Source: Planctomycetota bacterium
GTDB lineage: Bacteria > Planctomycetota > B15-G4
Assembly: GCA_003644265.1 (NCBI GenBank)
Contig: QNBX01000070.1
Location: forward strand, 1-21,625
Direction: 5' to 3'
DNA: 21,625 bases
Part shown: positions 14,756-21,625 of the stretch, one piece after another
Numbering within the stretch: the stretch's first letter is position 1
Layout of the letters: every line of letters begins with the position of its first letter
Made by a program: the position numbers and the translations under genes
The notes under the pieces: generated by a model
The model's database searches: none
What the model was told of the DNA's origin: nothing
The model's input: the letters and a program-made list of their open reading frames with translations, nothing else

Positions 14756-15370
14756 CTAGCTCCGCAGCAGCTGCTCCAGGTGGTCCTGCAGCATGGCCAT
14801 GGCCGCGCGGTTCATGCCGCCCTCGGGCACGATCACGTCGGCCCAGCGGCGTGAGGGCTCCACGAACTCCTGGTGCATGGGGCGCACGGTCTGCTCCCAC
14901 TGACGCAGCACGTCGTCCCAGCTGCGGCCGCGCTCGGCCACGTCACGCCGCACGCGCCGGGCCAGGCGCACGTCGGCGTCGGTGTCCACGAAGACCGACA
15001 GGTCGAACTGCGCGCGCAGCTCCGGCAGGGCAAACAACAGGATGCCCTCGACCATGATGACCGGCCCGGGCTCCACGCGCTGCGTGCGCTCGGTGCGCGT
15101 GTGTGTGGCGAAGTCGTAGATGGGCACGTCCACCGCGCGGCCCGCCTTGAGCTCGGCCAGGTGCTGCGCCAGCAGGCTCAGCTCCAGCGAGTCGGGGTGG
15201 TCGAAGTTGTAGCCGAGGATGAACTCCGGCGCGTGGGAGGGCAGGTCGCGGTAGTAGGCGTCCTGCATGAGCAGGGCCAGGCCGTCGCCGTCCAGGCCCG
15301 CGAGCAGCGTGCGCGCCACGGTGGTCTTGCCGGAGCCCGAGCCCCCGGCCACGCCGATGAGGGTGGTCAT
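14756..15370 (-). CDS. udk: Uridine kinase
   Basis: The 204-residue cytoplasmic P-loop kinase phosphorylates uridine and cytidine to UMP and CMP. Motifs: Walker A GVAGGSGSGKTTVA (6-19), the acceptor-site MQDAYYRDL (35-43), NFDHPDS (55-61), PIYDFATHTR (83-92), VIMVEGI (104-110) and the lid region RRVRRDVAERGR (138-149). The length matches bacterial uridine kinases. The start ATG overlaps the stop of the upstream ABC ATPase gene in ATGA, so the two should be translationally coupled, and the kinase is the last gene of a five-gene run. This coupling suggests that the importer brings in uridine or cytidine, or that salvage is linked to pentose supply; that is inference. The family assignment is firm, although phosphoribulokinase-like members share the fold. 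Confidence 0.92.
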   Translation of the reverse strand: MTTLIGVAGGSGSGKTTVARTLLAGLDGDGLALLMQDAYYRDLPSHAPEFILGYNFDHPDSLELSLLAQHLAELKAGRAVDVPIYDFATHTRTERTQRVEPGPVIMVEGILLFALPELRAQFDLSVFVDTDADVRLARRVRRDVAERGRSWDDVLRQWEQTVRPMHQEFVEPSRRWADVIVPEGGMNRAAMAMLQDHLEQLLRS

Positions 15371-17061
15371 GGCGCACAGGATGCCGTGACGCCGGTCATG
15401 GCCGCCAGGGTGGACTCGGGCTTGAGCTGCGCGCCGGCGAGCTCGGCCACCACGCGGCCCTCGCGCAGCACGAGCACGCGCGTGCACAGGGCCAGCAGCT
15501 CGGGCAGCTCGGAGCTGGCCAGCAGCAGCGCGGTGCCGCCCGCCGCCAGCTCCCGCAGCAGCGCGTGGATCTGGGCCTTGGCGCCCACGTCCACGCCGCG
15601 GGTGGGCTCGTCCACCAGCAGCACCCGCACGCCGCGGTCGATCCAGCGCGCCAGCACGACCTTCTGCTGGTTGCCGCCGGAGAGGGAGGACACAGGCAGA
15701 CCCGGACGCGCGCCGCGCAGATCCACGCGCGCGTGGGCGGCGGCGGCCCGGGCGCGCTCGGCGCGGCGACTCAGCAGCGGGCCCCGGCGCAGGGGGTCGG
15801 GGCGGCCGAGCCCGTGGTTGTCGGCGGCGTCCAGCGCGGGCACCAGGCCCTGCCGCTTGCGATCCTCCGGCACCAGCCCCAGGCCCGCGGCCACGGCGGC
15901 ACGCACGTCGCCGAGCGCCAGGGGCTCGCCGCCGACGCGCACGCGGCCGCGCGCGGCACGGTCCAGCCCGAACAGCGCGGCCAACAGCTCGCTGCGCCCG
16001 GCGCCGACAAGGCCGGCCAGCCCCAGGATCTCGCCGCGCCGGACGCAGAGCGAGATCTCCGTCGGTCCGGTCGGCGAGCTGAGGCCCTGCACGTCGAGCA
16101 GGATCTCATCGGGCGCCGCGCTGTCCGGCGACGCGGAGACGATCGGGTTGGCTGCGACACCGGTCGAGCCGTAATCGGCCGGTGATGCGTCGGCAGCTAC
16201 GATCGCCTGCTGGCTCGGGACGCCGTCGGCGCTGGCGCCGCTCCCAAGCCCCGCGCCGTCGGCGCCAGCGTGGCTGCCGCTCGGCGGGCGCATGTGCAGG
16301 TCCTGCTCCAGATCGCGCCCCAGCATCATGCGCACCAGCGTGGACTCGTCGGCGTCGGCGCGCTCCAGCGTGCCCACCAGCGCGCCGTCGCGCAGCACGG
16401 TCATGCGGTCGCACAGGGCCAGCACCTCGGGCAGGCGATGGCTGACGTACACCAGCGTGGTGCCGCGCGCGCGCAGCTCGGCCAGCAGCTCGAACAGACG
16501 CGCCGCCTCGCCCTCCGAGAGCGAGCTGGTGGGCTCGTCCAGCAGCAGAGCCCGGGCGCCGGTGCCCACGGCCGCCGCGATCTGCACCAGCTGCTCCTGG
16601 GCCACGGACAGGCTGCCCATGGGCGCGGCCACGTCGATCTCAGGGCCGATGTCCGCCAGCAGCTGCCGCGCGCGGGCGAGCATGGCCGCGCCGTCCACCA
16701 GCAGTCCTCGCCGGGGCCAGCGCCCGAGGGCGAGGTTCTCCGCCACGGACAGCTGGGGGCAGCAGGCCAGCTCCTGGTGCAGCATGGCCACGCCGGCGGC
16801 CAGGGCGTCGGCGGGCGAGCGCAGACGTCGCGGCCGACCGTCGATGCACAGCTCGCCGCCGTCGGGTCGGTGGATGCCCGCCGCGATGCGCGCCAGGGTC
16901 GACTTGCCCGCGCCGTTCTCGCCCATGAGCGCGTGGCAGCTGCCGGCCTGCACGTCGAGGTCGATGGCGTGCAGCACCTCGACGCCACCGAAGCGCTTGC
17001 TCACGCCCTGCCAGCGCAGGGACGGGCCGAGACCGGAGCGCGTCTGGCCGGACAGCGTCAC
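15367..17061 (-). CDS. Ribose/simple-sugar type ABC importer, double ATPase subunit
   Basis: The 564-residue protein has two fused ATPase domains of the RbsA/MglA family on the inner face of the membrane. Domain 1: Walker A GENGAGKST (47-55), signature LSVAQEQ (151-157), Walker B LLLDEPTSSL (172-181), H-loop YVSHR (205-209). Domain 2: a degenerate Walker A GLVGAGRSE (350-358), as is normal in this family, signature LSGGNQQ (460-466) and Walker B LLVDEPTRGVD (481-491). The two domains are separated by an unusually long low-complexity linker (about 256-318). Length is therefore about 60 above the usual 500 despite a shortened region near 418-450. The GTG start has GGAG five bases before it. It lies 67 bases after the binding protein gene and overlaps uridine kinase at its end. 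The sugar or nucleoside carried cannot be told from the ATPase. Confidence 0.92.
   Translation of the reverse strand: MTLSGQTRSGLGPSLRWQGVSKRFGGVEVLHAIDLDVQAGSCHALMGENGAGKSTLARIAAGIHRPDGGELCIDGRPRRLRSPADALAAGVAMLHQELACCPQLSVAENLALGRWPRRGLLVDGAAMLARARQLLADIGPEIDVAAPMGSLSVAQEQLVQIAAAVGTGARALLLDEPTSSLSEGEAARLFELLAELRARGTTLVYVSHRLPEVLALCDRMTVLRDGALVGTLERADADESTLVRMMLGRDLEQDLHMRPPSGSHAGADGAGLGSGASADGVPSQQAIVAADASPADYGSTGVAANPIVSASPDSAAPDEILLDVQGLSSPTGPTEISLCVRRGEILGLAGLVGAGRSELLAALFGLDRAARGRVRVGGEPLALGDVRAAVAAGLGLVPEDRKRQGLVPALDAADNHGLGRPDPLRRGPLLSRRAERARAAAAHARVDLRGARPGLPVSSLSGGNQQKVVLARWIDRGVRVLLVDEPTRGVDVGAKAQIHALLRELAAGGTALLLASSELPELLALCTRVLVLREGRVVAELAGAQLKPESTLAAMTGVTASCAP
16108..16296 (-). 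other. Low-complexity linker between the two ATPase domains
   Basis: About 63 residues (256-318 of the ATPase) rich in Ala, Gly, Ser, Asp and Pro lie between the end of domain 1 (MMLGRDLEQDL) and the start of domain 2 (ILLDVQGLS). In RbsA-type proteins this junction is usually 10-20 residues. No clean DNA repeat remains, so this may be an older expansion. Confidence 0.75.
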
Positions 17062-17128
17062 GCCCGCTCCATGGCACGCGACGTCCGGTGCGCGCGGGTG
17101 CGACCCAGCGCCATGGGCGGCATGGGCG

Positions 17129-18166
17129 TCACCCGTCGCTGCCCAGCCAGGCCGTCCAGTCGTCGCGCACCGAAGCCACGTCGGCCAGGCGCACCGGGCG
17201 CAGCGGGTCGACCATGCGCGGGCCGCCTTCGGGCTCGATGTCGCGCAGCAGCTTGTCGAGCAGCAGGCGCACGGACTCGCGCCCCCAGCCGAAGCAATCC
17301 TGGGCCAGCAGCACCTCGACGTGCCCGCTCTCCAGGTAGGCCAGCTGCGCGGGCAGCGCGTCCACCGAGACGATCTTGACGGCCCCCGGCGTCCAGCGCA
17401 GCGAGCCGCGGGTGTACAGCGGCCAGCCGCCCACCAGCGCCCAGCCGCCGATCTGCGGGTGCGTCGACTGGGCCGCCGCCAGGGCCTCGGCGGCGCGTTC
17501 GGGCGTCTCGGGGTGGTAGAAGACGCCGTCCTCCAGCAGGGTCATGCCGGCGTGCCGAGCCAGCTCCGCCTTCACGCCGGCCACGCGCGCCTGCAGGTTG
17601 GGCGCCGCCTGGTTGCCGGCCAGGATGGCGATGGTGCCGGTCTCGCCCATGCTCTGCGCCAGGTGCTGCATGACCAGCGCGCCGCAGGTCTCGTCGTCGG
17701 TGCCGAAGAACGCGAAGCGCTTGCTGCGCGGGGCGTCGCTGTCAAAGCAGACCACCTGCGCGCCCAGCTCTACCGCCTTGTCGATGGCCGGCGTGACGGT
17801 GTTGGCGTCGCTGCACGACACGGCGATGCCCGCCGCGCCGGCCCGCGCCAGCTGCTCGATGGCCGCCGCCTGCGCCGCGGGGTCCTCGTCGGCCGGCGTC
17901 TGGATGTCGATCACCAGCTCGACGCCGTACTCGTCGCCCAGCTCCGCGGCCGCGGCCCGCGCGCCGGCGTGGGCCGCCTGGAACACGGGGTTGCTCTGGC
18001 TCTTGGCCACGATGCCGATCAGCACGCGCGGACGCGAGCTGTCGCCCGGCCCGCCGGCGTCGTGGCCAACGTCGTCGCCACGATCCGCGCCAGGACCGCA
18101 GGCGGCCAGGCCGAACAGCAGCCCCAGCAACAGGGTCCGTGGCAGACAGGCGCAGGGCAGGCTCAT
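17129..18166 (-). CDS. Ribose-type ABC importer substrate-binding lipoprotein
   Basis: The 345-residue protein is a periplasmic binding protein of the RbsB (Peripla_BP_4, type I fold) family made as a lipoprotein: signal 1-22 with lipobox LAAC, Cys23. A disordered Gly/Asp linker (24-45) precedes the first lobe, which starts VLIGIVAKSQSNPVFQAAHAGARAAA (48-73). Further landmarks are AIEQLARAGAAGIAVS (101-116) and TGTIAILAGNQAAPNLQARVAGVKAEL (about 175-201), the usual cross-over region. LLAQDCFGWGRESV (about 285-298) is the typical late contact. The ATG has GAGGAG eight bases upstream and overlaps the preceding DUF4105 stop (TGATG), so both are on one transcript. It delivers a sugar or nucleoside-like ligand to the permease and ATPase encoded on either side. 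Family firm, ligand unknown. Confidence 0.9.
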   Translation of the reverse strand: MSLPCACLPRTLLLGLLFGLAACGPGADRGDDVGHDAGGPGDSSRPRVLIGIVAKSQSNPVFQAAHAGARAAAAELGDEYGVELVIDIQTPADEDPAAQAAAIEQLARAGAAGIAVSCSDANTVTPAIDKAVELGAQVVCFDSDAPRSKRFAFFGTDDETCGALVMQHLAQSMGETGTIAILAGNQAAPNLQARVAGVKAELARHAGMTLLEDGVFYHPETPERAAEALAAAQSTHPQIGGWALVGGWPLYTRGSLRWTPGAVKIVSVDALPAQLAYLESGHVEVLLAQDCFGWGRESVRLLLDKLLRDIEPEGGPRMVDPLRPVRLADVASVRDDWTAWLGSDG

Positions 18167-19386
18167 CAGGTGCTCTCCTCAGGGTCAGTCGGGGACGCGG
18201 CGGCAGCCCCGCGAGCGACTGTCCCCACGCCCGGCCGGAGCTGCCGCCAGCAGGCGAACGCCGTGGCCAGTGCCAGGGGCAGGGCGGCGCCGGGCAGACG
18301 CTGCGGCAAGAACGGCATGACCAGCGCCACCAGCAAGCTGACGACGCCCGCCGCGAACAGGTAGCGCTCGAGCCCACGTGAGCCGCGCCCGCGCAGCACG
18401 GCCACGCCGGCGACCACGTGGGTTGGCCAGGCCCAGAGCAGGTTCAGATTCTGATCGGTGACGTGGTGCAGGGTGACCGCCCAGAGCAGGGCGATGAAGC
18501 AGCCGGCCAGCCCCAGCAGCAGCAGCAGCAGCCCGGACCAGGCGCGCCGCCGGCCCAGCGGGATGCCGACGGCAAGCAACGCCCAGGCCGCGATCACGTC
18601 CCAGCGTGGCGCGGGCGTGGGCAGGTGTGGCGCCGCGCGGCCCACCAGCTCACGGGTGCCGCTCACCAGCGGGCGCGCGACGCCGTCGCCGTCAATCAGC
18701 GTGGCGTGGTCAAACGCCAGGGCCAGGTCGTCCGGCAAGAAGAGCTGCTCTTGCGGCGTGGCCTCGCGGTCGACGGGCAGCCCCATCAGCAGGTCGATGC
18801 CCAAGTGCAGGAAGGGCGCCCCGGCCACGTACGGATCGAGCATCTCCCGGAACGAGCGCGGCCCGCTGTCGGCCCCCGGCAGCTCCAGCTCAGCGCCCAA
18901 CGCGGACACAAAGGCGTCGCCCACGCGCGTCGAGCAGTTGTCGAGCAGGAAGTCGTAGCGATAGACGCGCTGCTCCGGCTGCGCGTTGTGCAGCAGAAAG
19001 CGCAGCACTGCCTCGGCCTGCTGCTGCGAGAGCGCCAGCGCCTGCTCCGACACCCCGCGCTGCTCCCAACGCCACATCGCCATGGCGTCCTCATACGACG
19101 CCAGCGACAGGTAGTAGTCCAGCTCGCCATACACAAAACGAGGGATGAAGTCAGGCCCGAACTCGAAGGTCCCGTAGTTGAACACCACGTCGTTGCCCAG
19201 CGCCGCGTTCCGCACCCGGATGGCCGTGTGCCCAAACAACGCATGCACCTGCTCCCCCGGCGTCACCGTCAACAGCGACACCCGACTGCCTGGAGCCAGG
19301 CCCTCCCCCGCCGCCTGCGCCGCGACCGCCCCCCCCATACCCAAGCAGGCAAACACCACAAGCGCAGACACCAGTCGACGGATCAT
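18166..19386 (-). CDS. DUF4105 (Lnb N-terminal-like) membrane protein
   Basis: The 406-residue protein has a signal peptide (1-24) and a periplasmic DUF4105/Lnb N-terminal-type domain (about 33-240). Landmarks are LLTVTPGEQVHALFGHTAIRV (38-58, with His53), VFNYGTFEF (68-76), FVYGELDYYLS (84-94) and LLDNCSTR (147-154, with Cys151). The His/Cys pair is like that of NlpC/P60-type cysteine enzymes, but activity is unproven for this family. About five membrane segments follow (about 264-382), matching the usual family architecture, and then a short tail. The gene sits inside an ABC importer run: 143 bases after the permease and overlapping the binding protein gene by one base (TGATG). A role in lipoprotein or envelope handling linked to the importer is possible but only inferred. 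The start ATG 19386 is the one before the signal; no clear Shine-Dalgarno is seen. Confidence 0.87.
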   Translation of the reverse strand: MIRRLVSALVVFACLGMGGAVAAQAAGEGLAPGSRVSLLTVTPGEQVHALFGHTAIRVRNAALGNDVVFNYGTFEFGPDFIPRFVYGELDYYLSLASYEDAMAMWRWEQRGVSEQALALSQQQAEAVLRFLLHNAQPEQRVYRYDFLLDNCSTRVGDAFVSALGAELELPGADSGPRSFREMLDPYVAGAPFLHLGIDLLMGLPVDREATPQEQLFLPDDLALAFDHATLIDGDGVARPLVSGTRELVGRAAPHLPTPAPRWDVIAAWALLAVGIPLGRRRAWSGLLLLLLGLAGCFIALLWAVTLHHVTDQNLNLLWAWPTHVVAGVAVLRGRGSRGLERYLFAAGVVSLLVALVMPFLPQRLPGAALPLALATAFACWRQLRPGVGTVARGAAAASPTDPEEST

Positions 19387-19529
19387 CCCGCCGTTCTACG
19401 AAATCCCCCCGCCCAGCGGGACCACCCACCCCGCACAACCGCCGCGACTCGCAGCCCAGCACAAGCACCGCCCCCACCGGCCCGGACCACCCAACCCGCT
19501 CCCCCGGAGCGAACACCCCGCCCCCGCCC
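19387..19529 (-). other. Strongly G-skewed intercistronic gap with many G-runs
   Basis: By hand count the minus (transcribed) strand has about 82 G and 28 C in 143 bases, with about a dozen runs of three to six G. This is far from the surrounding balance. It could form G-quadruplexes in the mRNA between the permease and DUF4105 genes. No promoter or simple hairpin terminator is recognised. No shadow reading frame through it resembles a protein. Confidence 0.6.
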
Positions 19530-20711
19530 TCAAGCCCCCCGCCGCACCCTCTCACTCAGGCGCTCCACCGCCACCGCCACCACGATCGCCAACCCCACGA
19601 TGATCTTGCCGTACTCCTTGCTCACCGTGAACGTGAACAGCCCCAGGTCGACCGTGCGCAGGATGTCGATCCCGTTCTCGATGACCTTGATCACGAGCGC
19701 ACCCAGGATGGCGCCGAGGGCCGTGCCGCGCCCTCCCGAGAGGCTGGCGCCGCCCACCACCGCGGCAGCGATGACGGTCAGCTCATAGCCCTCGCCCGTG
19801 GCCGTGTTGGCCGACTGGTAGAAGCCTGCCGAGATCATCCCCGCCACGCCCGCCAGCAATCCCGCCAGCCCGTACACGCGCAGCTTGGCGCGGCCGGTGC
19901 GGATGCCGGCGTAGCGCGCCGCCTGCTCGTTGCCGCCCACGGCGTAGAGCTCGCGCCCGCCCACCGTGCGCGACAGGTGCAGCCAGACCGCCACGCCGCA
20001 GACCAGCATGATCAGCATGGGCACGGGCTGCACGAAGGTGTGGCCCCACTCGAGGCGCGCGCCCACGAAGCCCTCGGTGAAGCTGGTGGGCAGCTGCTTG
20101 CCGAGCGCCGGCAGGGTCTTGGTGCGCACGCTCACCAGGCCGATGCCACGGAAGATCGAGAGCGTGCCCAGGGTCACGATGAAGGGGTGCATGCGCAGCC
20201 CGGCCACCAGGGCGCCGTTGACCAGACCGCAGGTCGTGCCGATGCCCAAGGCGGTGACCGCGGCGACGGGGATCGCTATCCAACCGGGCGAGTCGGCGGG
20301 CAGCTGCTGCAGCACCGCGGCCGTGCCCAGCGCCGAGAGCCCGAAGATGGAACCCACCGAGATGTCGATGCCGCCCGTGATCACGACCATGGTGGCGCCC
20401 AGGGCCATGATGGCCATCCAGCTCATGGGCGTGAGCACGTTGGGCACCAGGTTGTCGAAGCGCAGGAAGTTGTTGACCGTGCGCTCGCCCAGGCTGACCG
20501 GCTCGCTGGCCAGGGTCAGGAACGCGCCCAGGGCCAGCAGCACCAGCAGCAGCCCGCCCTCCGACAGGGCCAGGCGCCCGCGCGTCGTGCGCGCACGACC
20601 GGGTGTTGGGCGCTCGGAGTCCGCGCGCCTCCGTCCGGGCGCGGCGCCCTCGCCGCTCTGCGGAGCGGACGCCGCCGTCGTCGTCTGCCGTGGCTCGCTG
20701 TTGTGCACCAT
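19530..20711 (-). CDS. Ribose-type ABC importer permease
   Basis: The 393-residue inner-membrane permease is of the RbsC/BPD_transp_2 family, with about eight to ten membrane segments beginning at LLLVLLALGAFL (54-65). Family signatures are plain: VITGGIDISVGSIFGLSALG (110-129), LRMHPFIVTLGTLSIFRGIG, YAVGGNEQAARYAGI, and the C-terminal GYELTVIAAAVVGGASLSGG segment. ATG 20711 leaves a 50-residue Ser/Thr/Arg-rich tail before the first helix, longer than usual. Starts further upstream (20741, 20756) would run into the divergent promoter region and add nothing conserved. There is no Shine-Dalgarno before 20711, but a perfect TTGACA lies 30 bases upstream, so a leaderless transcript is possible. 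It is the first gene of the importer run and is read away from the S9 peptidase gene. Confidence 0.9.
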   Translation of the reverse strand: MVHNSEPRQTTTAASAPQSGEGAAPGRRRADSERPTPGRARTTRGRLALSEGGLLLVLLALGAFLTLASEPVSLGERTVNNFLRFDNLVPNVLTPMSWMAIMALGATMVVITGGIDISVGSIFGLSALGTAAVLQQLPADSPGWIAIPVAAVTALGIGTTCGLVNGALVAGLRMHPFIVTLGTLSIFRGIGLVSVRTKTLPALGKQLPTSFTEGFVGARLEWGHTFVQPVPMLIMLVCGVAVWLHLSRTVGGRELYAVGGNEQAARYAGIRTGRAKLRVYGLAGLLAGVAGMISAGFYQSANTATGEGYELTVIAAAVVGGASLSGGRGTALGAILGALVIKVIENGIDILRTVDLGLFTFTVSKEYGKIIVGLAIVVAVAVERLSERVRRGA

Positions 20712-20717
20712 GCCATG

Positions 20718-20746
20718 ACGACAGCCCAACCGGAGGCCCATGTCAA
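20718..20746 (-). promoter_or_regulatory. Possible promoter of the importer operon
   Basis: On the minus strand TTGACA (20746-20741) is a perfect -35 box. With a 17-base spacer the -10 position (20723-20718) is TGTCGT, a poor match. Transcription would then begin at about the ATG of the permease gene. Confidence 0.3.
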
Positions 20747-20817
20747 CGCGGCGCATGATTCCGGTGGACACGCCCGCCTCGGTTATCCTCCCCGACTCGC
20801 CCAGGCTGGAGTGCTCC

Positions 20818-21625
20818 ATGCCCGTCACCAGCACGCTGATCTGTCTCAGCCTCGCCCTGTTCTCGCCCGGAGACGGGGGGCCGCCCTGGCCTGACCCCGC
20901 GCCGTCGCTGGAGCAGATCTTCCGCGCGCCGACGCTGCTTGGGCAGCGGCCCAGCCGCGTGGGCATCTCGGCGGACGGTCGCTGGGTGAGCTTCGACTGG
21001 AGCCCGGAGCGAACGCAGGACGCCGACGAGGGGGAAGGCGCCGACAGGACCAGGGACGCCACCGACACCAACAGTAACGAAGCGGCCGAGGACGCCGCCA
21101 CGGAAGCCGCGGACATCGTCGCCGAGGCCGACGAGCCCGAGCAGCCCGGGACCTGGCTGGTGAACACCTCCAGCGGCGAGACCCACGGGCTCGGCGGCCC
21201 CGACGACGACGTGCGCGTGCACTGGACCGGTCGCGGTTCGCTGGCGCTGGTGGAGCGCGACGGCTGGCTCGAGCTCTACGACCCCGCGGACGACGGCGTG
21301 CGCAGCCCGTTGTTCCAGACCGGCGGCGGCGTGTCGCTGACCATGCTGGAGGACGACGTCAGCGTGCTGCTGCGCAGCGCCGACAACCAGCTCTGGCTGC
21401 TCGACCTGGAGCGCGGCACCCGCCGCGCCCTGGCCCCGGAGCTGGAGCAGCGCTCGCGCTGGTTCGACGTGGAGCCCCGTGCCGGCGTGGTGGCGGTGTT
21501 GGCCAGCCACGCGAGTGACGACGGGCGCGACGGCGAGCACAGCAGCGAACGCAGCAGTCACCATGACGAGGGCCTCGGCGGCGCTCGCAACAGCAACAGC
21601 AACAGCAACAGCAACGGCAACGGCA
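20818..21625 (+). CDS. N-terminal part of a probable S9-family peptidase
   Basis: The frame is open from ATG 20818 to the window edge (269 residues seen), so the 3' end is missing. GGAG six bases before the ATG supports the start. A short signal-like N-terminus (STLICLSLALFS) is followed by LEQIFRAPTLLGQRPSRVGISADGRWVSFDWSPE-like order (31-64), the pattern that opens the beta-propeller of prolyl-oligopeptidase/DPP-IV type (S9) exported peptidases. Blade-like repeats follow: TWLVNTSSGETHGL (112-125), GSLALVERDGWLELYD, NQLWLLDLERGTRRAL (190-205). The catalytic hydrolase domain would lie beyond the window, so the S9 call is inference. Two low-complexity inserts are present: acidic at 65-109, and Asp/His/Ser then Asn-Ser repeats from 231. 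It is divergent from the importer operon across 106 bases. Confidence 0.65.
   Translation, partial: MPVTSTLICLSLALFSPGDGGPPWPDPAPSLEQIFRAPTLLGQRPSRVGISADGRWVSFDWSPERTQDADEGEGADRTRDATDTNSNEAAEDAATEAADIVAEADEPEQPGTWLVNTSSGETHGLGGPDDDVRVHWTGRGSLALVERDGWLELYDPADDGVRSPLFQTGGGVSLTMLEDDVSVLLRSADNQLWLLDLERGTRRALAPELEQRSRWFDVEPRAGVVAVLASHASDDGRDGEHSSERSSHHDEGLGGARNSNSNSNSNGNG
21010..21144 (+). other. Acidic low-complexity insert in the propeller
   Basis: About 45 residues (65-109) rich in Asp, Glu, Ala and Thr lie between the first propeller strand (WVSFDWSPE) and the next (GTWLVNTSSGE). In S9 propellers this loop is normally a few residues. The DNA is a mixture of GAC, GCC and GAG codons without a perfect repeat. 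Confidence 0.65.
21589..21624 (+). repeat. AACAGC/AACGGC hexamer repeat at the window edge
   Basis: Four AACAGC units and two AACGGC units in frame encode Asn-Ser and Asn-Gly repeats within the S9-like gene. The array continues to the window end, so its full length is not known. Confidence 0.85.

Noticed and set aside
17129..18166. Binding protein as a BmpA/NupA nucleoside receptor
   Set aside because: The motifs fit the RbsB sugar-binding group; nucleoside use is only inferred from the coupled uridine kinase.
16292..18364. 690-codon plus-strand frame opposite the importer genes
   Set aside because: Spans three well-identified minus-strand genes and has no domain-like content.

Overview
The window is very GC-rich bacterial chromosomal DNA (GC well above 65% by eye, with codons ending mostly in G or C). 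It is densely coding on both strands and holds 16 protein genes, two of them cut by the window edges. I see no rRNA, tRNA, insertion sequence, phage gene or CRISPR array. A deep-branching, high-GC member of the Planctomycetota (PVC group) fits best. The reasons are a secreted PVC-type beta-propeller protein fused to DUF1080 domains, a TMTC-like membrane protein with TPR repeats, a long-form UbiD, and many exported proteins of unknown function. This assignment is inferred from gene content and was not checked against a database.

Layout. Positions 1-4516 (+): the end of an unknown gene, translationally coupled to a large exported propeller/DUF1080 protein, then a WaaE-like family 2 glycosyltransferase. 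Positions 4637-6529 (-): a 630-residue UbiD-family decarboxylase. Positions 6751-8191 (+): purine salvage, with purine nucleoside phosphorylase followed by hypoxanthine phosphoribosyltransferase. Positions 8297-9461 (-): a one-domain cupin and an unknown lipoprotein. Positions 9696-10565 (+): an unknown exported protein. Positions 10669-11406 (-): a stand-alone DEDDy-type 3'-5' exonuclease domain. Positions 11530-14661 (+): a GT-C/TPR membrane protein and a short protein resembling a degenerate TAXI solute-binding protein. Positions 14756-20711 (-): a five-gene run of ribose-type ABC permease, DUF4105 membrane protein, substrate-binding lipoprotein, double-ATPase subunit and uridine kinase. 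Positions 20818-21625 (+): the start of an S9-type peptidase propeller.

How the genes may work together. The ABC importer genes run into uridine kinase with overlapping stop and start codons. Together with the phosphorylase and phosphoribosyltransferase about 7 kb away, this suggests uptake and salvage of nucleosides or pentoses. The importer's substrate cannot be read from sequence.

The most unusual feature recurs across the window. At least six proteins carry low-complexity, Ala/Gly/Asp/Ser/Glu-rich segments in loops or linkers: within a TPR hairpin, between the two ATPase domains of the transporter, inside a DUF1080 domain, in the S9 propeller, in the TAXI-like protein and after a signal peptide. 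Several are encoded by near-perfect short tandem repeats (GCA, GCAGGA, GGTGAC, AACAGC). A separate 18-base tandem repeat duplicates the start-codon region of the phosphoribosyltransferase gene. This looks like a genome-wide habit of repeat-driven loop expansion.
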